From: Epithemia pelagica
Taxonomy: Eukaryota; Bacillariophyta; Bacillariophyceae; Surirellales; Surirellaceae
Reading direction: 5' to 3'
Assembly (NCBI GenBank): GCA_946965045.2
Contig: OX337229.1
Location: 2,480,001 to 2,544,000 of the forward strand
Length of the DNA: 64,000 nt
Both the position numbers and the translations under genes were made by a program. Of this stretch, positions 30,340 to 41,837 are shown one piece after another; within the stretch, counting starts at the first letter, position 1; every line of letters starts with the position of its first letter. The notes below the pieces were generated by a model. The model ran no database searches. It had not been told where the DNA came from and saw only the letters and a list, made by a program, of their open reading frames with translations.

Positions 30340-31723
30340 GGTTTCCAGACAAGATTCGACACACTCGTTTTCAACAAGAAAGAAGAAACGATTTTATGAC
30401 ACAGCTTTGTAGAAAACACGTCGAGCTTTGGATCTCTCTCTCTCTCTGTGCTCAACTGTCGTCGTCGAATTGGATACAAGATACAATCAACAGAGAGATA
30501 GACGCGCAGTCTGTGCAGGAATCAGGAATCTCTCCCCAAACAGAGCGAAGAAAGAAAGATCAAAGATCCAGTCCCGGTCGGACGTAAGGTACTCTTCATT
30601 TCTATAGTGATATCTTCCTTTCCCACTTCAACTTGTGGAGCCATGTCATCAGTCGCACTTTGCGCGTCGTCCATCCTTTCTTCGATCTTCGATCGTTCTA
30701 CCGAGAACGACTCGTCGACCGATCGTCTCACAAAATCCAAAATCATACCATCCTTCTCCATCTCCCCGTGTTCCAAAAGGATCATCATCGGAACAGAAGG
30801 AAAACCCAAGAACGTTCCTGAGATCATCGCAGAGAGAAGGAGTCCTTGCGTGCGTATTGCGTATGTGCGTGCGTACGAACGTCACGTGGCCTAGTTTGCC
30901 CCTTCTACCTAATAGCAGTAGTCGGTTGGTCCCAGAGCATGGGATCTGGAAACGCGTTCTGGGCACAACTCTTGTGTGTGGCCAAGTCATTGGACCTTGT
31001 TTCAAATAACCCACGATCCCTATTGGATTGTTGGAGGTCCTGATGGTGGTACTCATGAGTCGTGAAAACCAGTAATGTATGTAACGTAAAACTATGACAA
31101 CACTGGAACAAAAAAAGGTTGATGGACACCATCTTTCCAACAACCGAGACCTGTCGAGATTGCCATGGTGTTGTTGTGCGGCCACCACGGCCACTCGTTG
31201 TGGCAGGAGGAGTAGTAGTGGAATACTCTCAAGAGTCCAGCATCTCTGGACGGACCAATTGTGTCGAGTCACCCAACCATCCTGCTGTTGTGGACTCTTT
31301 TAACCCAACGTGCCGGTAGGACTGGAATCTGGTTGTCACCAATGCCATGGCACTGGGCGAGGTCGTCCAATGGCCCGGCGAAGCTGTGGTCGTGATAGTG
31401 GTGTGATTCACTTGCAGCCAATTCCTGCCACCCATGCTCTCCAAAAGACACATTGAGATTATTGGTTCGTGTGCAGTGGCTCCAGAATTGGCATTCAAGA
31501 CAAGGACGAGGAAGCGAGCTGTGGGGGTGTACCATCGGGAGTGGCCCCATTCCGTACTACACAAGGTCATTCTGGGCACTGTCTGTGACTGCGCTACCTT
31601 GTAAGTAGTAGAACACTTCTCTCTAGAGACTGGCAGTTTGCCCAAGTTGGGTGCTCTTTCTACTAAAGAGTTGTTGATAGCCTCTAATCATTGTTTCCAA
31701 GTCCCAATCACCATGGGAGTTGT
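30340..31723. repeat. duplicated intergenic segment, copy of 23836-25219
   Basis: Nearly identical to the ACSBG-A/DUF1517-A intergenic region at a constant 6,504-bp offset, with only scattered substitutions. The match ends abruptly after GGGAGTTGT at 31723, where the Helitron begins; in copy A the next bases are ATCCCATTATTTG, which reappear (one difference) at 48675. Confidence 0.9.
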
Positions 31724-31740
31724 TCGTCTAAGTTCAGTAT
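31724..31740 (+). repeat. Helitron 5' terminal inverted repeat
   Basis: TCGTCTAAGTTCAGTAT at the extreme left end. The reverse complement of 48634-48650 matches 16 of 17 positions (one T/A difference at position 4). Confidence 0.85.
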
Positions 31741-32159
31741 GAACGTGATGGGTAGGCCGAAGGCTTTGGGGTCTGGGGTGGAACTTCCCAGAATGACCAG
31801 CTGTTCTGTCAACGGATGCAGAATAGCAGAAGCAGTACAAATGAGAGAAAAGGAGCGTTGTTGAAACCGTTAAATATATGCAGCTACGAATAGTTTAATG
31901 GTGAGTCATGGTATGATTTTGGGGTGCACCGTCAACCGCGTAATCTGTGAGTATGGTATTTCCCAAGCATATCTTTGGTATTAATGTAATACTCCCAACC
32001 ATCTGTTTATGACTGAAACAGGACTTTTACATTGAATGCTTGTTTGGGGCGTTATATTTTCGGTATCGGGCCTGCGTTCTCTCCTGTCACGTTCGTGGAG
32101 AGTGTTCTGTGCCATGCTTCCCATAACCATTCGTCGTCAGGTGGAAGCAGAACGAACAT
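31741..32159. other. Helitron 5' non-coding region
   Basis: No gene or repeat recognised; AT-rich with short ORFs only. Confidence 0.4.
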
Positions 32160-32194
32160 GGGGAGTGGGGAGTGGGGAGTGGGGAGTGGGGAGT
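32160..32194 (+). repeat. (GGGGAGT)5 minisatellite, G-quadruplex motif
   Basis: Five perfect heptamers giving five runs of four guanines with AGT loops, a strong intramolecular G-quadruplex pattern on the + strand. It lies 436 bp inside the Helitron 5' end. Confidence 0.9.
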
Positions 32195-32323
32195 TCATGC
32201 CTTGAAACTGCTCCCAAACAATCACCAACGTAGAACAGCCACATCAGGGCTGGCCTATCGAGAACAGGTTATCATGTCCCTACATAACGTATCGTCATAA
32301 GACACGAGCAACAAGAAGAATAC

Positions 32324-33070
32324 CATGTTTGTTTGAGTGATTGTCGATCGATTGGGATTCCCGAACGAAGAGAGAGAGAGCATGTTTGTTCGAGGGATTG
32401 TCGATCGATTGGGATTCCCGAACGAAGAGAGAGAGCATGTTTGTTCGAGGGATTGTCGATTGATTGGGATTCACGAACGAAGAGAGAGAGAGGAACCAAG
32501 AATTCTCATGTGCAGAAGCGCAGTCGTTCAAAGGAGGTTTTCTTGAGACAGGTTATCATTTCCCTACATAAGCTGGCCACCCAACAAACGACGCCAGTAG
32601 CGTATCGGCATACGACACGAGCGACAAGAAGAATACCATGTTTGTTCGAGGGATTGTCGATCGATTGGGAAACCATTGGCGAATGCGGTTTGCTTTTCAC
32701 CATACGGCCCATGGTGTTTTCAAACCAAATGGCGCCCAACAAAATGGTCGCCAGTAAAACGGCATAAGACACGAGCAACAAGAAGAATACCATGTTTGTT
32801 CGAGTGATTATCGATCGATTGGGATTCACGAACGAAGAAATAGATAGAGAGAGAGAGGAACCAAGGATTCTTGGTGGAATTGGACATTCTCATGTGCAGA
32901 AGCGCAGTCGTTCAAAGGAGGTTTTCTTGAGACAGATATTATGGGTATCATCGAGAACTGGTTATCATTTCCCTACCTAAGCAAGACACGAGCAACAAGA
33001 AGAATACCATGTTTGTTCGAGGGATGGTCGATCGATTTGGAAACCATTTCAACACCACCTTCTTGAGGGA
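32324..33070. repeat. cluster of ~56-bp repeats
   Basis: Three tandem copies start at 32324, 32381 and 32436 (CATGTTTGTTCGAGGGATTG, then TCGATCGATTGGGATTC and a GA-rich end). Further copies start at 32637, 32791 and 33008, several preceded by ACACGAGCAACAAGAAGAAT. A second motif, CACCATACGGCCCATGGTGT, recurs near 32700 and 33100. No coding function is supported; ORFs here follow the repeat. Confidence 0.8.
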
Positions 33071-34040
33071 CCAGAAGTCTTCCGCATGCGGTTTACTTTT
33101 CACCATACGGCCCATGGTGTTTTGAAACTAAATGACGCCCAACTAACGGTCGCAAGTAAAACCCAACAAACGGTCGCCAGTAAAACCCTGGACGTCATGA
33201 TGGCCGTCGGCATCTCGTGAATGACATCAAACATGGTGGCGGGCGTAAACATGTATTCGGTCACACCGTGCAGGGCACTCCCACCAGATTTGTCCTAGGC
33301 GGCCAAAATCCCTTGACCAGGGACCTTAATTTTGGTAACACACAAGGGAGCTGACGAAGACCCATCAACAAGTCTCTCAAGTTTGGAAGGAGATTGTGGA
33401 ATTGTGTGATGAGAGCTTGAATACCCCCGGCATTGGCCTCCTTGTCACATCTTGGTTCGAACAATACCACACTTGGCCGCGCGCGTCAATAATTTTCCCA
33501 ATTGTGGTATTAGGTTGATGAGTTGGACACCACTGTCCCTTGTCCCATTTCAAAAAGGGCACCACCTTCTTGAGGGACCGCAAGTACTCCGCATTCGACT
33601 TTCTTTACACCACATGGCCCATGGTGTTTTCAAACCAAATGGCGCCCAACAAACGTTAACATGTATTTTCGATCACAGAGTTCCTTCCTTCGACAGTCAT
33701 GATTGCTGATGGCAATGATCGAGGGGAATATTCTTCAATTGCAAATTTTGGTGATTCCGATTTTTTTTCAAGTTCTGTTGTTGCGCGGCCAAGGCCAAAT
33801 GGAGAGCGTGTACGACTTTGTTGCTCGCACTGGGTCGTCAAGAGAAGACGGACAAAATTGTTTACTCGTCGGATGTTTCTGTTCTCGCAGTAATGTATGT
33901 TTTGCCGACACTGATTGTCGTCCTAAGTAGCCATCAATGCGGCTAACAACTCTATTTTTCGGATATATAACTACTAGAGCAACAAGTAGGGATAACGTGA
34001 ATAGAAACAAATCTACTATAGATATAATCTAAGTGATCTA
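33071..34040. other. Helitron internal non-coding region
   Basis: Contains further degenerate copies of the ACGGCCCATGGTGTTTT and AACACCACCTTCTTGAGGGA motifs (~33045-33140 and ~33560-33650). No ORF with recognisable features. Confidence 0.45.
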
Positions 34041-34574
34041 CTAATCTTCCTTGTTTCCGTCAACAGCAGAGTCTTCAACTTCCTTCTGGTTATCGTTCTT
34101 GTTACCAGTTTCTTCATTGCTGGTGTCGCGAATTTCCGATTCATCCATCTCACCAAAGGAAGAATCAAAAGATTCTTCGTCTTCTTCTGACCAGTACCAG
34201 AGGTGGCGGGACAAAGCCTCCTGGTCAACTTTCATCATCACAAGCTCAAGCGTGATGGCGTTATCAATCACATCACTATCCTCGTTGAAGACGTACGAGT
34301 TCTTCGGGATCAGCTTGGAATTATCGATACGGCGAAGATGTGCAAGGTCTGTAAACACACCCAAGAAGTTTTTTACCTGGTTCACGACGTGACCAGCAGT
34401 CGTATGTTTTTTAATAACGTCAAGTTTCACTCGCAAACAGTCACTGACCAAGACATAACAACCAACGAATTGATGAGGACAGTGAGCCACAAGTGTTTTC
34501 ATCCGAAATGGTGAAGTCCCCATGGTGGGCATATTACCAGGGTGATGGATGAATCCAGGACGCTTCGACAACAT
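34041..34574 (-). CDS. Helitron-borne hypothetical protein (minus-strand partner)
   Basis: About 177 aa from the first in-frame ATG (MLSKRPGF); the frame is open further upstream through a low-complexity region with repeated GGTTGAACCCAA, so the start is uncertain. The middle is mixed alpha/beta (HCPHQFVGCYVLVSDCLRVK, TNFLGV-like, SKLIPKNSYVF) and the last 60 residues are strongly acidic (WSEEDEESFDSSFGEMDESE). I do not recognise a family. It is divergently placed against the 34841-35710 gene inside the Helitron, which suggests cargo or an accessory function. Confidence 0.45.
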   Translation of the reverse strand: MLSKRPGFIHHPGNMPTMGTSPFRMKTLVAHCPHQFVGCYVLVSDCLRVKLDVIKKHTTAGHVVNQVKNFLGVFTDLAHLRRIDNSKLIPKNSYVFNEDSDVIDNAITLELVMMKVDQEALSRHLWYWSEEDEESFDSSFGEMDESEIRDTSNEETGNKNDNQKEVEDSAVDGNKED

Positions 34575-34654
34575 GATAAAAGCCAATTTGCACAAATATG
34601 ACACCCATGATCTGCACCTGTGATGACGTGTACAGATGACTTCGTCACCACCTG

Positions 34655-34800
34655 CCAAACCCTGGTTGAACCCAAATCCTGATGATGCCCCCGATCTGTC
34701 TGGTGGTTGAACCCAATCTGTGTGGTTGAACCCAAATCCATCTGGTCGAGCACCAATCCCTTGTTGGACCCAGTCCCTGGTTGAACCACAATCCAACCCA
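34655..34800. repeat. GGTTGAACCCAA-type short repeats in divergent promoter
   Basis: The dodecamer GGTTGAACCCAA or a close variant occurs at least four times between the two divergent hypothetical genes. It is near-palindromic (GGTTGAACC), so it could be a protein-binding site or simple repeat expansion. Confidence 0.6.
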
Positions 34801-34840
34801 CAATCCCTGCGCAACAATCAACTGATGTTCCATATTCATC

Positions 34841-35710
34841 ATGCCCCCAACGAAGAAGGTAAGTGGTGATTTTTGTTTCTTATACTTCATTGAGGCATTT
34901 TCATCTAAGTTTGATTGTTGTTTGTGCAAGAAGTTCAAGTTTGCTACCGCCAAGAAGAAGGGAGTTGCTCCCTCTCCCGGTTGTAACAAGACCAAGGTAA
35001 CCGAGGTCCATTCCGAACGTTGTGGTCCGAATGGACAGTTTATTGTTGCATACATGCAACTTGCTGGGACCACGAAGCCCCGATCAGGCTTCATGGAGCC
35101 TGTGTTTGAGTTGATAAAGGACAAGGAGTCGCAGCTTTTCGATGAGTTTGATATCAGAATCGAGAAACTCTATCGTCGTGTTTCCCGTGACAATGATAAC
35201 ACCATGTTGAATGGAAACCCCGACAAGAATGGTCGGGAGTACAACTGGTCGGTTGTCGTAGGATTTTGTGAGGATGCCGAAAACGAGCTTCAGAAAGATC
35301 AAATGATGAAGAAGATGTGTGAGACGATGGTCAGGGTGATGGCTGCGGAGGACAAGAAAAATGGGTTTCTACGCACTTCCAAGACCAATGAAGCAGGACT
35401 TGTGCACTCCAAGAGTCCCCCTCGATCGTTGGACGAAGTCTTACCAAATGAGAATGTCGCCATGATTGTTAAGAATTATTTTCCACTTGAAAAGTGCCAG
35501 GACCTATACGAGTTCTTGGGTGGTGAGGAGGAAGGTGTGGCCGATTTGGTGTTCTCACGTGACCGCTACGACATGTTCGCGAAATGCGCGGTGGACAAGT
35601 GGGGATACCCCAAGGGTGTGCGTGAAAAGCAGGATGCCTCTCAGGATCAGGAGGAGTGTAGATCAGAGGTTGACGAATCCAAAATTGGCGACGAACCCAA
35701 TGACGAATGA
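34841..35710 (+). CDS. Helitron-borne hypothetical protein (plus-strand partner)
   Basis: Starts at an ATG whose six-codon exon is followed by GTAAGT; removing the 72-nt intron 34859-34930 joins MPPTKK to KFKFATAKKKGVAP, a smooth Lys-rich start. The intron is a multiple of three and stop-free, so unspliced reading is also open. Spliced length is 265 aa. A basic N-terminus is followed by a soluble, helical body (MEPVFELIKDKESQLFDEFD, YNWSVVVGFCEDAENELQKD, RSLDEVLPNENVAMIVKNYF). A few cysteines (PGCNKT, ERCGPN) could bind metal but form no known finger. Acidic tail. Family not recognised. It precedes the Rep-helicase gene by ~230 bp, same strand. Confidence 0.55.
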   Translation: MPPTKKVSGDFCFLYFIEAFSSKFDCCLCKKFKFATAKKKGVAPSPGCNKTKVTEVHSERCGPNGQFIVAYMQLAGTTKPRSGFMEPVFELIKDKESQLFDEFDIRIEKLYRRVSRDNDNTMLNGNPDKNGREYNWSVVVGFCEDAENELQKDQMMKKMCETMVRVMAAEDKKNGFLRTSKTNEAGLVHSKSPPRSLDEVLPNENVAMIVKNYFPLEKCQDLYEFLGGEEEGVADLVFSRDRYDMFAKCAVDKWGYPKGVREKQDASQDQEECRSEVDESKIGDEPNDE

Positions 35711-35820
35711 AAATGGGCCCAAGGAGAATACAAACAGACATAACGGTTGCGACAAAATTAGTAGTAATAACACTTTGGCTGACGAGCCGACGAGCCCCAT
35801 GTTAGCGAGTAAGCGAAGTT

Positions 35821-35850
35821 GTCTACTTTCTACTTTCTACTTTCTACTTT
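35821..35850. repeat. TCTACTT microsatellite
   Basis: Four tandem CTACTTT/TCTACTT heptamers ~90 bp before the proposed Rep-helicase ATG. Confidence 0.8.
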
Positions 35851-35941
35851 GCGTCGACCAAATTATGCAAATCTTACTGCCACAAAATTTATATGCAGCT
35901 GCTTGGTAACACTCAGTGTTTCCATAGCAGGCCTAGCTAGC

Positions 35942-38900
35942 ATGTATGTTAGAGACTCTTCCATTGAGAAAGGGGTTGCTAAAGCAGCAGCATGCCGTGA
36001 CTCCCTATTGTATAAAGACGGAGACAAGTTTTTTCCAAAAGTGTGTTGTGTTTGCGACCAGTTCATCAAGGTTGGACATGAGAAATGTTTGAAACTAGAA
36101 GATCTAAAGCACAGACGAATTCAACCCAAGTTTCTGAAGGCAAATCTGGATTTCACCCATTGCAGCATCTCAGAAGACAGCAAGAAAATAATCAAGGGGC
36201 ATTACACACAAAGTTGTTATAATGCAAGAAACACTGCACGATATTGCTTTCTGCAGCAACTTGTTCTTTCCCCATCTTCATATGCATTGAAAAAGGGGCA
36301 GAAAAGTGAAGGACTGGGATGTTGTAGCATTTGTTACAATACTATTATTCAAATGAAGAAAGAATCATGTGATCCTGACAAGGTACCCAAATATGCCATA
36401 TTTAATGGATTGATGTTTGGTCCCACACCTGCCCGTTTGCAAGATTTGAATGAAGTTGAGCTGGCTTTGATTTCACCTGCAAGAACAAACAAACATATCT
36501 TTTCGTTTACCGCAGGGTCACATAAATCTATCAAGGGGTGGCATGCGTTGTACTACAATGACCTAAATGCAGTAAATGGAGTGATTAATTGGTGTCGTAC
36601 AGCAACAGGGCAGAATTCAACTAATGATAATGACGCGCAAAATGGGCAGGAACTCCCTGTACACTGGGCTGAAACTGCATTGTTTGATGAAGAAAGTATT
36701 GGTGATGATAATGACAGCAATGAAGATATCGAAAGTACGGCCAACAACTCCACTACAAATACATCTGAGGGGAACACCGGCAATGACGGCGAAGAAGAAA
36801 CTGAGCATCATGACGATGAAGACATTCAAGAAGATCCACAGGATTCTCCATTACTACCACAAATTGCTGTCATTCTAACAGGACCATTCACACCCAGACA
36901 GAAAGCTCTGACATACCAGCGTACAAAGGTTCGTTGGAATAAGGTCCATATGGCATTGCAATGGCTGAAGGACAACAATCATTTATACAAAGACTTAAAT
37001 TTGCCGGACGACAAAATCATTGAGCCAATAATTATTGACAAAAGTGAGGACATTGATGAAACAGCTTCATCAAATGTGGAACAAGTCTTTGAAATAACAG
37101 CTGTTTTCCCAGACTCCAATGAACCACAGTTAATCAATGGCGGCTGTTCATCACAAAATGATTTCAAGCAGTTAACACTTGATTGTCTTTTGGCTGACCA
37201 CGAGAAAAAGGATGCAACTTTGATTTCGCGTTCATCAAAAACATTATTGAAAGACTATCAGGGCGAAAATCTTCTTAAGGCTTTTCCGCTTCAGTTCCCA
37301 TTTGGTATTGGTGCATACGACAATCAAGGTCAACCACATTCTGGCATGAAATATTTTGAATATCTCATGAGACATTGAACTAAAAATTTCCATCGTGCCA
37401 ATTTTGTGTGCATTATTCACAACATGTTTGAGCGACAGAGAATGGTGTCAAACTCTTATTTGAGAACCAGTGAAGCACAGGCAGAATCATTTGCAACAAT
37501 CACAGATAAGCAGATTGAGGAAGCTATACAACGACATCTTGATTCCGCACAAGGATCAGCTCCAAGTGACAATTTTTTGAAAAAGATGAAAGCAATTACT
37601 TCATCAATGGGACACACAGGTGCTGCTGCAAAGAAAGCACGGCAGAATATGTTGGCAATGATTGCAAAATTTGGCCTGCCGAGTGTCATGTTTACCATTA
37701 CACCTGAGGATGCAGTGAATTTCAGAATACGTGTTATGGCAACCAAAAAAACTGGTGAAAGGAATCCTCCTGATCCAAACACAACACCGGTTCATGACCA
37801 ACACGAATATATACTTGAGTGTGGTGGAATTCGGCAAGTTCATCCAGGGCTTTGTGCCATTGAGTTTGAAAATGTGATAGCAATTACTATTCAGCATCTA
37901 CTTGGTTGGGATATGAACAAGAGGAAAAACATAAAAGATCTTGGAATTTTTGGTGATCTGTTAGCGTGGTGTTATGCAGTTGAGGAACAAGGCAGGAAAA
38001 CACTTCATGCACATTTCCTGTTGTATCTGATGAAATGGTCTGTGCTACTTCAAGGACTTGGAGATGAGGCAACAAGAGAACGGTTCTCGGAACAATTGGT
38101 TGAATATGCATCAAAAGTTATGAGCACATACATGCATGGTGAAGCCATTCCTTCCTGTGTTCAACAAGATTGTACTTCAAATGTTTTCGAATTCTGCTCA
38201 AAACAAGACATCAGGAATTTGCGCACAAAACTTGGAACTACATCACTTGGTGGGAAAGCGATTGCCAAGTGCACAACATGTAACACATGTATGACAAGTG
38301 AGGATTTGGTTTTCTCCCGATTGAAGGAAATCTTCCAAACAATGACTTTTACTCAAGAGCAAAGAGAAAATGAAACCAATGCTGAGTCAGATTTGTCTGA
38401 CAAAACAAAACTCACCAATGCCATGGAGTTACTCTTAATGCGGGAACAGCTCAAGAAGCCTTCCCGGATGACAAGCAAAGGCGTATTTGTCATGAACGTA
38501 TTGCGCAATCTGCATCGTTCAAAACATGCAAATTCCTGCTTCAAGAAAGGAGAAGAATGTCGCATGCATGTTCCATGTGCGTCATGTGACGAAACAGAAT
38601 TAAAATTTTCAGCAGACACGACTGATTGGTTTGACTGGAAAGGAAAGGAGCAGTCAAGACAATTGTTCACCTTGAACTCTAAACAGGCCCATGCTGATGC
38701 ATTTGTCAATATTCACAGTTCCCACGCAAGCAAGCTATTTGGTTGCAATACAAATGTTGTCACTGGAGTGGACGGAGGAAGTGTCATGTATATGACATGC
38801 TACATTTCAAAGAACACACAAACAGAAGACAATGAACTTTTTACAAATTCTGCAAAACATATGATCAAAAAAATGAGAGAGTCCTTACTCCAACTTGAGG

Positions 38901-41782
38901 ACGAGTCTTCGAACACAAATCAAGAGCAAGGAGGAGAAGACAATGAGAACAACAGAGTGGCTACAGTGATGAAAACATTGATTGGTGCAATGTTGCTTTC
39001 CACCTCTGCTCATATATGCAGTGCTCCTATGGCATCTTTTTTGGTGAGAAATGGAGGTTCACGTTTTCATTATTCTCATGATTTTGCATATGTCAATTTG
39101 AACCATTTTGAAACAGATGGTCTGAATGATTTGTCTGTTGATTCCATTGAGGGGACACCTTTTTTGACTTCAAGTGTCGCAAACTACTTATTGCGTCAAG
39201 AAGAACTAGAAGGCACTTGTTTGTATGATTTTTTGTCCCAGTTCACAGTGAGCAGAAGAACAAAAAGCAGTCTGGAATGGATAAAGGACCATCCATCAAA
39301 AAATCATCTTGGTGTGCAGGCTAGCAAACACATCAAGGTTCCTGTGGTCAATTACAGAGATTTCATGAACACCAGTTCTTTTGGAAACCAACCGATTGAT
39401 TCTTTTCAACTACCCGAAATTCTCGAGGAGGAGCATCATGCTATGGAACTTTATGCCAAGAAGGCAAACTTACTGTTTCATCCCTTTCGTTCAGTTCAAA
39501 CGGATTTGACCGTTGCAGGCTCATATGTTAGAAGTTTCCAGGAGGCACTTTGCAGTGGAATTATAACAGAAGCACATTGTGAGATTCTTGCAAATATTCA
39601 GGATTGTCGCAATAGTTTGGAAGCTGGGCGACCGTGTGATTCTCTTGAGTCTGAAACATCATGCCCGTCAGCTGCTTGTGGCCATGGGTCTTATAATGAG
39701 AACAATGCTGAAGAAACCAATCACGATGACATTGACAGTGCATTTGAAGAATTGGTTGAAACAATGAATGAACTAAATGACTCAGGACTTCAGTTGAGAA
39801 CGTCGAACAACATTTATCAGTTTTCCTCATCAATCATCCGAAAATGTGGCTCTGCAAAATGTGGTGTGCAAAACATTGCGACTCCCAATCTTGGAGAACG
39901 TGTGGGTGCAAACGTTTTTGAAACACAAAGCGAGGAAATGGATCCAGATCAACAGCATCCAAGTGGTCTAGACGATGATGATTTCATTTCTCGTTATTCA
40001 ACTTTTGTGACAAAGAAAGCACTTTATGAGCTAGCAATATCAAGAACAGAAAGGATTACCATGGATGATGGACACTACGAAATAAAAGCAACTGGAACAT
40101 TGAAGAATATCTGAGAATATGCTGTTCATCACTTCAGAGGTGATGAAGACCAGGAATATGCATTCGAGGCCATAATGTCTGCATTTGTACTTCGCCTCCA
40201 CGATGAAGCAGCAAAAGACACGACTGGACAAGAACAAATGCCTGCATTCCGTAGAAGAAAAATGAATCACATAAGAGAGACTTTGCAGAAGGTTAATCAA
40301 GGATCCCAGTTCATATCCTTTCTTTCTGGAGCAGGTGGATCTGGGAAAAGCCATGTCATCAAAACACTTGTGAGATATGCCAAAAATCTCTGTTCTAACC
40401 TCAAGGTCAGGTATGACAAACGTACAATTGTTGTTATAGCCCTTACTGGTGCAGCAGCTGTTGGAATCAATGGTGAAACGACACATATGGCTTGTGCATT
40501 AAACAGGGAAGTTACCAAGGAACCAGAAGAATGGAAGAATGCTTATCTCTTGATTGTAGATGAAATTTCTTTTGCATCAAGAGATGTTGTTGATAAACTG
40601 GATTACAAATTGAGACGCATTTTGAAGCCAGATCACAAATTTGGGGGGATTCCAATTGTCTTCGCTGGAGATTTTACGCAGCTCAAACCAGTGAAAGCTC
40701 AGCCCTTGTATTTATTCAAAGACTTTGAAAAATGGTATGAATGGGTCCATACTTTTCTTGAGCTAAGAACAAACCACAGGTTTCATTTGGATCCACCTTG
40801 GGGTAACTTACTTTCAATATTCCGGGATGAAGGGCCAAGTGACAGAGACGTTCAGAAGATTAACACTCGGGTTGTTGGTTCAAGAGGCGGACCAACAGAA
40901 AGTGATATACCCCCAAATGTGGTATATGCAACAAAAACCAACCTTGATTGCGCTGCCATCAATGATGCTATTTTTGGGAAACATCTCGAAAACACCCATT
41001 CAAAAGATCCAACTGTACAACCACCACTACACACAGTCTGTATAAAAGCCTCCAATTTGAAGTGGAGGAAAGCTGGGACACGTTCTGAATACATCAATTT
41101 TAACAAGTCGTGTGAAGATATCCTCTATGCAACATGTGGAGAAGGACATCTACAAGGAAAAGACAACAAAAGATATGACCCTCTGCTGAAACTGTACTAT
41201 GGAAGACCATTGTGCATCAATGAGAATAAAAAAGTTGATTCATGTATTGCAAATGGAGCAATGTGTGAATTCAAGGGACTTGTTCTCAAACAAGGTGTTA
41301 TGATGAATGACATGGAAAAAATAATGATTGATGGGTTCTATGTTTGGAGTATAAAGGTCTCCCAACTTGAAGGACTAAAAGTGGAGATGTTGGATGGTGG
41401 ACGTAACCAACTCGTCATTCTAAAACCAGCAACTGTCTGTCAACAAGAACAGTTTCCATTGCCACTGCTTAACATGACAAGAGTTCGGAAAATGATGAAG
41501 ATGACCCAGCTTCCTGTGAACGTGTCAAACGCAAGAACCGTCCATAAACTGCAAGGACGGTCAATTGAGTTCCTCTACATATCGAACTGGGATGACACTG
41601 GAAACTGGAACTATGTTTGCTTATCAAGAGTTTGTGAAATGAAGGGCCTCTTTCTAGCAAAACCTTTGATTGCAGAAAAGTGTCGCAGGATGTCAGCGGA
41701 ATGTCAAGAATTCCATGTCTGCTTTAGAACTACGAAGCATCCACCACCGAGGGTTCATATAGATGACAGACATAGCTCTTAG
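35942..41782 (+). pseudogene. Helitron Rep-helicase (HUH rolling-circle replicase + PIF1-like helicase) with two in-frame TGA codons
   Basis: A single frame of ~1,946 codons broken only at 37376-37378 and 40112-40114, both TGA. N-terminal part: Cys-rich region (CCVCDQF), then PKYAIFNGLMFGPTPARLQD, typical of the DUF6570 region of Helitron proteins. Middle: Helitron_like_N block (GHTGAAAKKARQN ... FGLPSVMFTITPED), HUH motif in GRKTLHAHFLLYL, and the two-tyrosine motif YMTCYISK at ~38787. C-terminal: PIF1-like helicase with Walker A FLSGAGGSGKSH (~40326), VDEIS, FAGDFTQLKP and the late motif VHKLQGRSIEF. No OTU or endonuclease domain seen. These enzymes nick and rejoin single strands for rolling-circle transposition. 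If the TGAs are real stops, this copy is dead unless read through. Upstream start is uncertain; the frame is open to 35819. Confidence 0.88.
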
Positions 41783-41837
41783 AAAATAGAAGCCATCATA
41801 TACCTGTATTCGGATGTGGGATAGCTTATACAGTGGG

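Noticed and set aside
37376-40114. The two in-frame TGA codons as selenocysteine positions
   Set aside because: Neither lies at a catalytic cysteine-like position in Rep-helicase families, and no SECIS-like element was evident in the sequence after the gene, which is satellite.
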